DNA of 64,000 bases. It comes from Saururus chinensis. Lineage: Eukaryota > Streptophyta > Magnoliopsida > Piperales > Saururaceae. A model generated the notes under the pieces. The model was not told where the DNA came from. It did not search any database and worked only from the letters and a program-made list of their open reading frames with translations. Made by a program: the position numbers and the translations under genes. Below are positions 60,911-64,000 of this stretch, one piece after another (position 1 is the stretch's first letter; each line of letters starts with the position of its first letter). The DNA lies in contig CP141140.1 in assembly GCA_035235625.1 (NCBI GenBank), positions 59,946,581 to 60,010,580 on the forward strand, in the 5' to 3' direction.

Positions 60911-62605
60911 CAGATTAGATGTGAAGGTGTGTGTGAATGAAGAGCACAACATGGTTGTGGAGGTGTATTTGTATGACTAAGGCAAAGATTCGAACGTAGT
61001 TCTACTTAGCCAAGAGTTTATGGATAAGGACTCTCTGAAGCTACATATACACAAGTATGCTATGCACAACAACTTTGAGTTCAAGGTAAAATATTCAAAT
61101 AAATCTCGATTCACAGTTGTGTGCAATGTGTCAGGATGTCCATGGAGGTTACATGCTGTGATAACTAATGGGTGTAATATCTTCAAAGTGAAAGCTATGA
61201 ACAATGTTCATACATGTAGGAAACCAATATTTGGAGGAGATCATAAACAAGAAAAAATGGGTATTATTGCTGATTCAGTTGTGAAACTACTTACGAAATA
61301 TGTTGCTTATACTCCAAAGGATATTCAAGTTGATGTCAATTTGGAATATGGAGTGAAGATGAATTATTTGAAGGCATATAGGTTGAAGGTTGCGGAGTTT
61401 AACAAAAGAGGATCTTATAAGTATCATATGCCGAGTTGGCTAATTCAGTCATCTCAACTGCTCTCCAGCATGACTCATCAGATCTGACATTCGAGAGATG
61501 CTTTGTTTTCTTTGGAGTAGCCATGGAGAACTTCAAGAAGTACATGCGATAAGTTATATGCATAGATGACACATTCTTAAAAGGAAGGTACAAAGGGACT
61601 TTGTTCATGATACTTACTTTCGCTAGTGAGAACCGTATATACCCAACTGCTTGTGCTATTGGAGAAGGATAGAATAATGATGCATGGGGTTGGGTCCTTG
61701 CACATTTGGAAACCCGCCTTGGTTATTTGGAGGGCCTAGTGATACTTTCTAATTGGCATTTGGTTATTTGGAGGCTTAGTGATACTTTCTGATCGGCATA
61801 GATCAATCACATCACAAGTAGCTCCAATGTTTCCATATGCCACACATGGATATTGTGCATTTCACATATCTCAAAACGTGTTTGCACATTTTAAAGACAA
61901 AGGTTTGAACATTAACTTCTTCAGGGTAGCAAAAGCTTTTAGGCCGGAGACGTATATGGAAGAAATAACTATCATTGAGGAGAAAAACCCCGATGCCTAC
62001 AAGTGGTTAACAAGAATTGATAAGTCACGGTGGGTTAGTGCTTGCTTTCCATCGCCCAGGTATATTTAGTCACATCCAATCCATGCTAAGTCTTCAATGG
62101 AATGCTTAGGGAGCAACAACACTTCCCCATTGTCATGATCATTGAGGCCATTTATTGGAAGGCTCAAGAGATGTGGTACAAACGTGGATTGGAGGCACAA
62201 CATTGGAAAGGCTACTTAGACTAAATATGCCGAAGGCAAGATGCAGAAGTGTAATGAAGCAGCTAGAGGTATGATGTGTTATCCTATAAGTGGCCATGAG
62301 GACTTCACTAAGTCTGAAAGAAGGATGATCAAGTTGACCTAATCGCAAAGACTTATACATGTGGGAAGTTTGAACAAATGGAGTTGCCTTGTGAACATGC
62401 ATTGGCAGCATGTGACACCCAAGACTGAATTATGTTGACTATTGCTCTCCGTTCTACACAATAGAAACCTATAGGAAAATCTATGCAAGGGAGTTTATCC
62501 GGCCCTCGAACATAAAAGATGGGAGACTCCTAAAGATGTGCAGAGCCTTAAGTTGAGGCCTCCCAAGGAGAAGGCACGACTGGGCCAGATAAAGAATAAG
62601 CGGAT
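60911..62605 (+). pseudogene. Second MULE transposase: DNA-binding, catalytic and SWIM regions
   Basis: 61020-61487 encodes the MuDR-type DNA-binding domain (LKLHIHKYAMHNNFEFKVKY, VVCNVSGCPWRLHA, AMNNVHTC; zinc-ligand Cys/His visible). 61540-62070 holds the MULE transposase core: CIDDTFLKGRYKGTLFM (first Asp), AWGWVLAHLETR, LSDRHRSI (second Asp), HGYCAFHISQNVFAHFKDK and KWLTRIDKSRW. 62370-62430 encodes a SWIM zinc finger (TCGKFEQMELPCEHALAAC), followed in another frame by YCSPFYTIETYRKIY. Stops near 61553 and 61672, a 39-bp tandem duplication (61721-61799) just before the second Asp, and later frameshifts inactivate it. The element is cut at 62606 by a solo LTR. Confidence 0.88.
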
Positions 62606-64000
62606 TGTAACGCCCGAGATTTTTCATACATTTTTCTTAAAATTCACAATTTTTTTTTGCAATATAACTGTTATAAATTGGGAAAAATAACAAATACAAA
62701 ACCTATGAAAGCCGTTCAAAATTTAAAACATCACATGTCAATCATTTTCCCTTACAAATTTTTTTCATTCAATCAAACATCATACGGCCAAACCAAACTT
62801 CCACAAGCGCTACTCGAAAAATAATCGTACGAATAAATTGCTATGATCATAGACTTTAAATACAAATCTCTCCTAGGCATCCCTGAGTACAAGTCCCATA
62901 ATAGTCCACAATCTAATCTAAATTACAAGTCCAGAAAGATAAACATCTTAATTCTCATTTCACCCAATACAAGAGATCACGACACAAACATTACTCGGAG
63001 TCATGTATATACCTGAGTCCAAGGGAATCAATCCACCATGGAAATGAGCATCCATCTTCAGGAGCTCTCCATCACAAACTTGCAAAAGCCTCCCGAACAA
63101 TGAGGCTAAAAATAGGGTAATGAGTATTTTCGTACTCAGTAGGAAAATACCTAGTAGGGGAGTTCTAAACAGTGAACTCAATAAATCCATACGTAGATGC
63201 GTTCATGCAACTCAAACATGAAGCAAATAGGCATATCATAATCATGCTCATATGCATACAATCATGCATATCATCATGCTAAAATTATACCATCAAATCA
63301 ATCTTACAAATACACTCTTAATCAGAGTCATACAAGCTTACTCGTACCACCGTACGCTTACTTAAACAACTTACACATACCTATACGACCTTACTCGTAC
63401 AATCATATACTTACTCATACAGCTTACACATACTTGTACGACCTTACTCTTACAATCTTACTCTGAATCATACTCTTACAGTCTTACTCATACTCTTATA
63501 GTTGTGCTCATACTCATACTCTTACAGTCATACACATACTCATACTCTTACAGTCGTGCTCATATACATACTCTTACAGTCATGCACATACTCATACTCT
63601 TACAGTCGTGCTCATACTCATACTCTTACAGTCGTGCTCATACTCATACTCTTACAGTCGTGCTCATACTCATACTCTTACAGTCGTACGCATACTATCG
63701 ACCACTGAAGCTCATTACAACTAATAAGCTCCGTCATTGAAATGGAAAAGAATGTCACTAGAGCATCACCTTAACCTCCAAGGAGTGACTAGACGCCATG
63801 AACTTTTCTGAAGGTAAGGCACACCAATGCTCATGGGGCATAGGATCAAATAGGTAAGAGCAGGTCCAAGATACTACTTACCTAAGCGCGCAAACATAAA
63901 CACAAATGCCCACACTTTAGGGGCCATACAGTTGCCCACCATAATAGGTCTTATAGTGTCATAGAATTGCCCACCATAATGGGTCTTATAGTGTCAGTGC
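62606..64000 (-). mobile_element. Start of another solo-LTR-type element (runs off the window)
   Basis: Begins TGTAACGCCCGAGATTTTTCATAC, almost identical to the start of the 29000 LTR, and follows the same module order in the same orientation: GCGCTACTCGAAAA, ATGATCAT, GAGTACAAGTCCCATA, TTGCAAAAGCCTCCCGAACAA, GAGTATTTTCGTACTCAGTAGG, the ACTCTTACAGTC minisatellite, CACCTTAACCTCC.AGGAGTGACTAGA and GCCCACCATAATGGGTCTTATAGTG. Its other end and target duplication lie beyond 64000; the 5-bp candidate here is CGGAT (62601-62605). Confidence 0.8.
63495..63705. repeat. 26-bp minisatellite in the LTR
   Basis: Eight units whose TTACAGTC core recurs every 26 bp (63497, 63523, 63549, 63575, 63601, 63627, 63653, 63679). 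The core with spacer reads ACTCTTACAGTCGTGCTCAT. A looser version occurs at 29700-29960 in the inner LTR. Confidence 0.92.

Noticed and set aside
63470..63705. Regular repeats that could suggest a CRISPR array
   Set aside because: There are no unique spacers, the 26-bp units are directly tandem, and the context is a plant LTR.

Overview
The window is nuclear DNA from a flowering plant. Evidence: AT-rich intergenic DNA with spliced genes using GT/AG introns, two plant-type pectinesterase genes (PMEI prodomain fused to a pectinesterase domain), a cytochrome b5 gene fragment, and plant transposon families (MULE/Ulp1, hAT, Ty3/gypsy). The very GC-rich coding sequence of the pectinesterases hints at a monocot or early-diverging angiosperm; that is inference. 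No bacterial operon, CRISPR array, rRNA or tRNA gene was seen.

Layout. 1-9.9 kb: repeats only: a long foldback element, a relic Ty3/gypsy protease region, and a 1.26-kb solo LTR with an AATTA target duplication. 9.95-11.7 kb: pectinesterase gene A (minus strand, two exons, 540 aa). 12-21 kb: two oppositely oriented GAGCTCGAGC-rich non-autonomous hAT-like elements flanking the first two exons of a cytochrome b5 gene; a foldback element sits inside the second. 21-37 kb: a decayed MULE carrying a Ulp1-type cysteine protease gene, cut just after its catalytic Cys by a 5.2-kb solo LTR, which is itself split by a 5.0-kb solo LTR in opposite orientation. 38-45 kb: a truncated pectinesterase copy whose promoter is split by a 5.5-kb hAT element. 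The hAT element holds a dead transposase and a captured, still exon/intron-structured piece of an isoleucyl-tRNA synthetase gene. 46.4-47.6 kb: a third hAT-like element. 48.4-50.2 kb: pectinesterase gene B (533 aa). 51-54.5 kb: AT-rich intergenic DNA. 54.6-58.2 kb: another solo LTR. 59.7-62.6 kb: a second decayed MULE transposase gene. 62.6 kb to the end: the start of a fifth solo-LTR-like element.

The only genes that look intact are the two pectinesterases. They belong with a truncated third copy in a dispersed tandem array on one strand. Both intact copies have lost the Asp that normally acts as proton donor in pectin demethylesterification, so they may be inactive or altered enzymes that still carry an inhibitor-like prodomain. 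The rest records several layers of transposition. Exact insertion points are supported by 5-bp target duplications for LTRs, approximately 8-bp duplications for hAT elements, and by an empty paralogous site for the large hAT.
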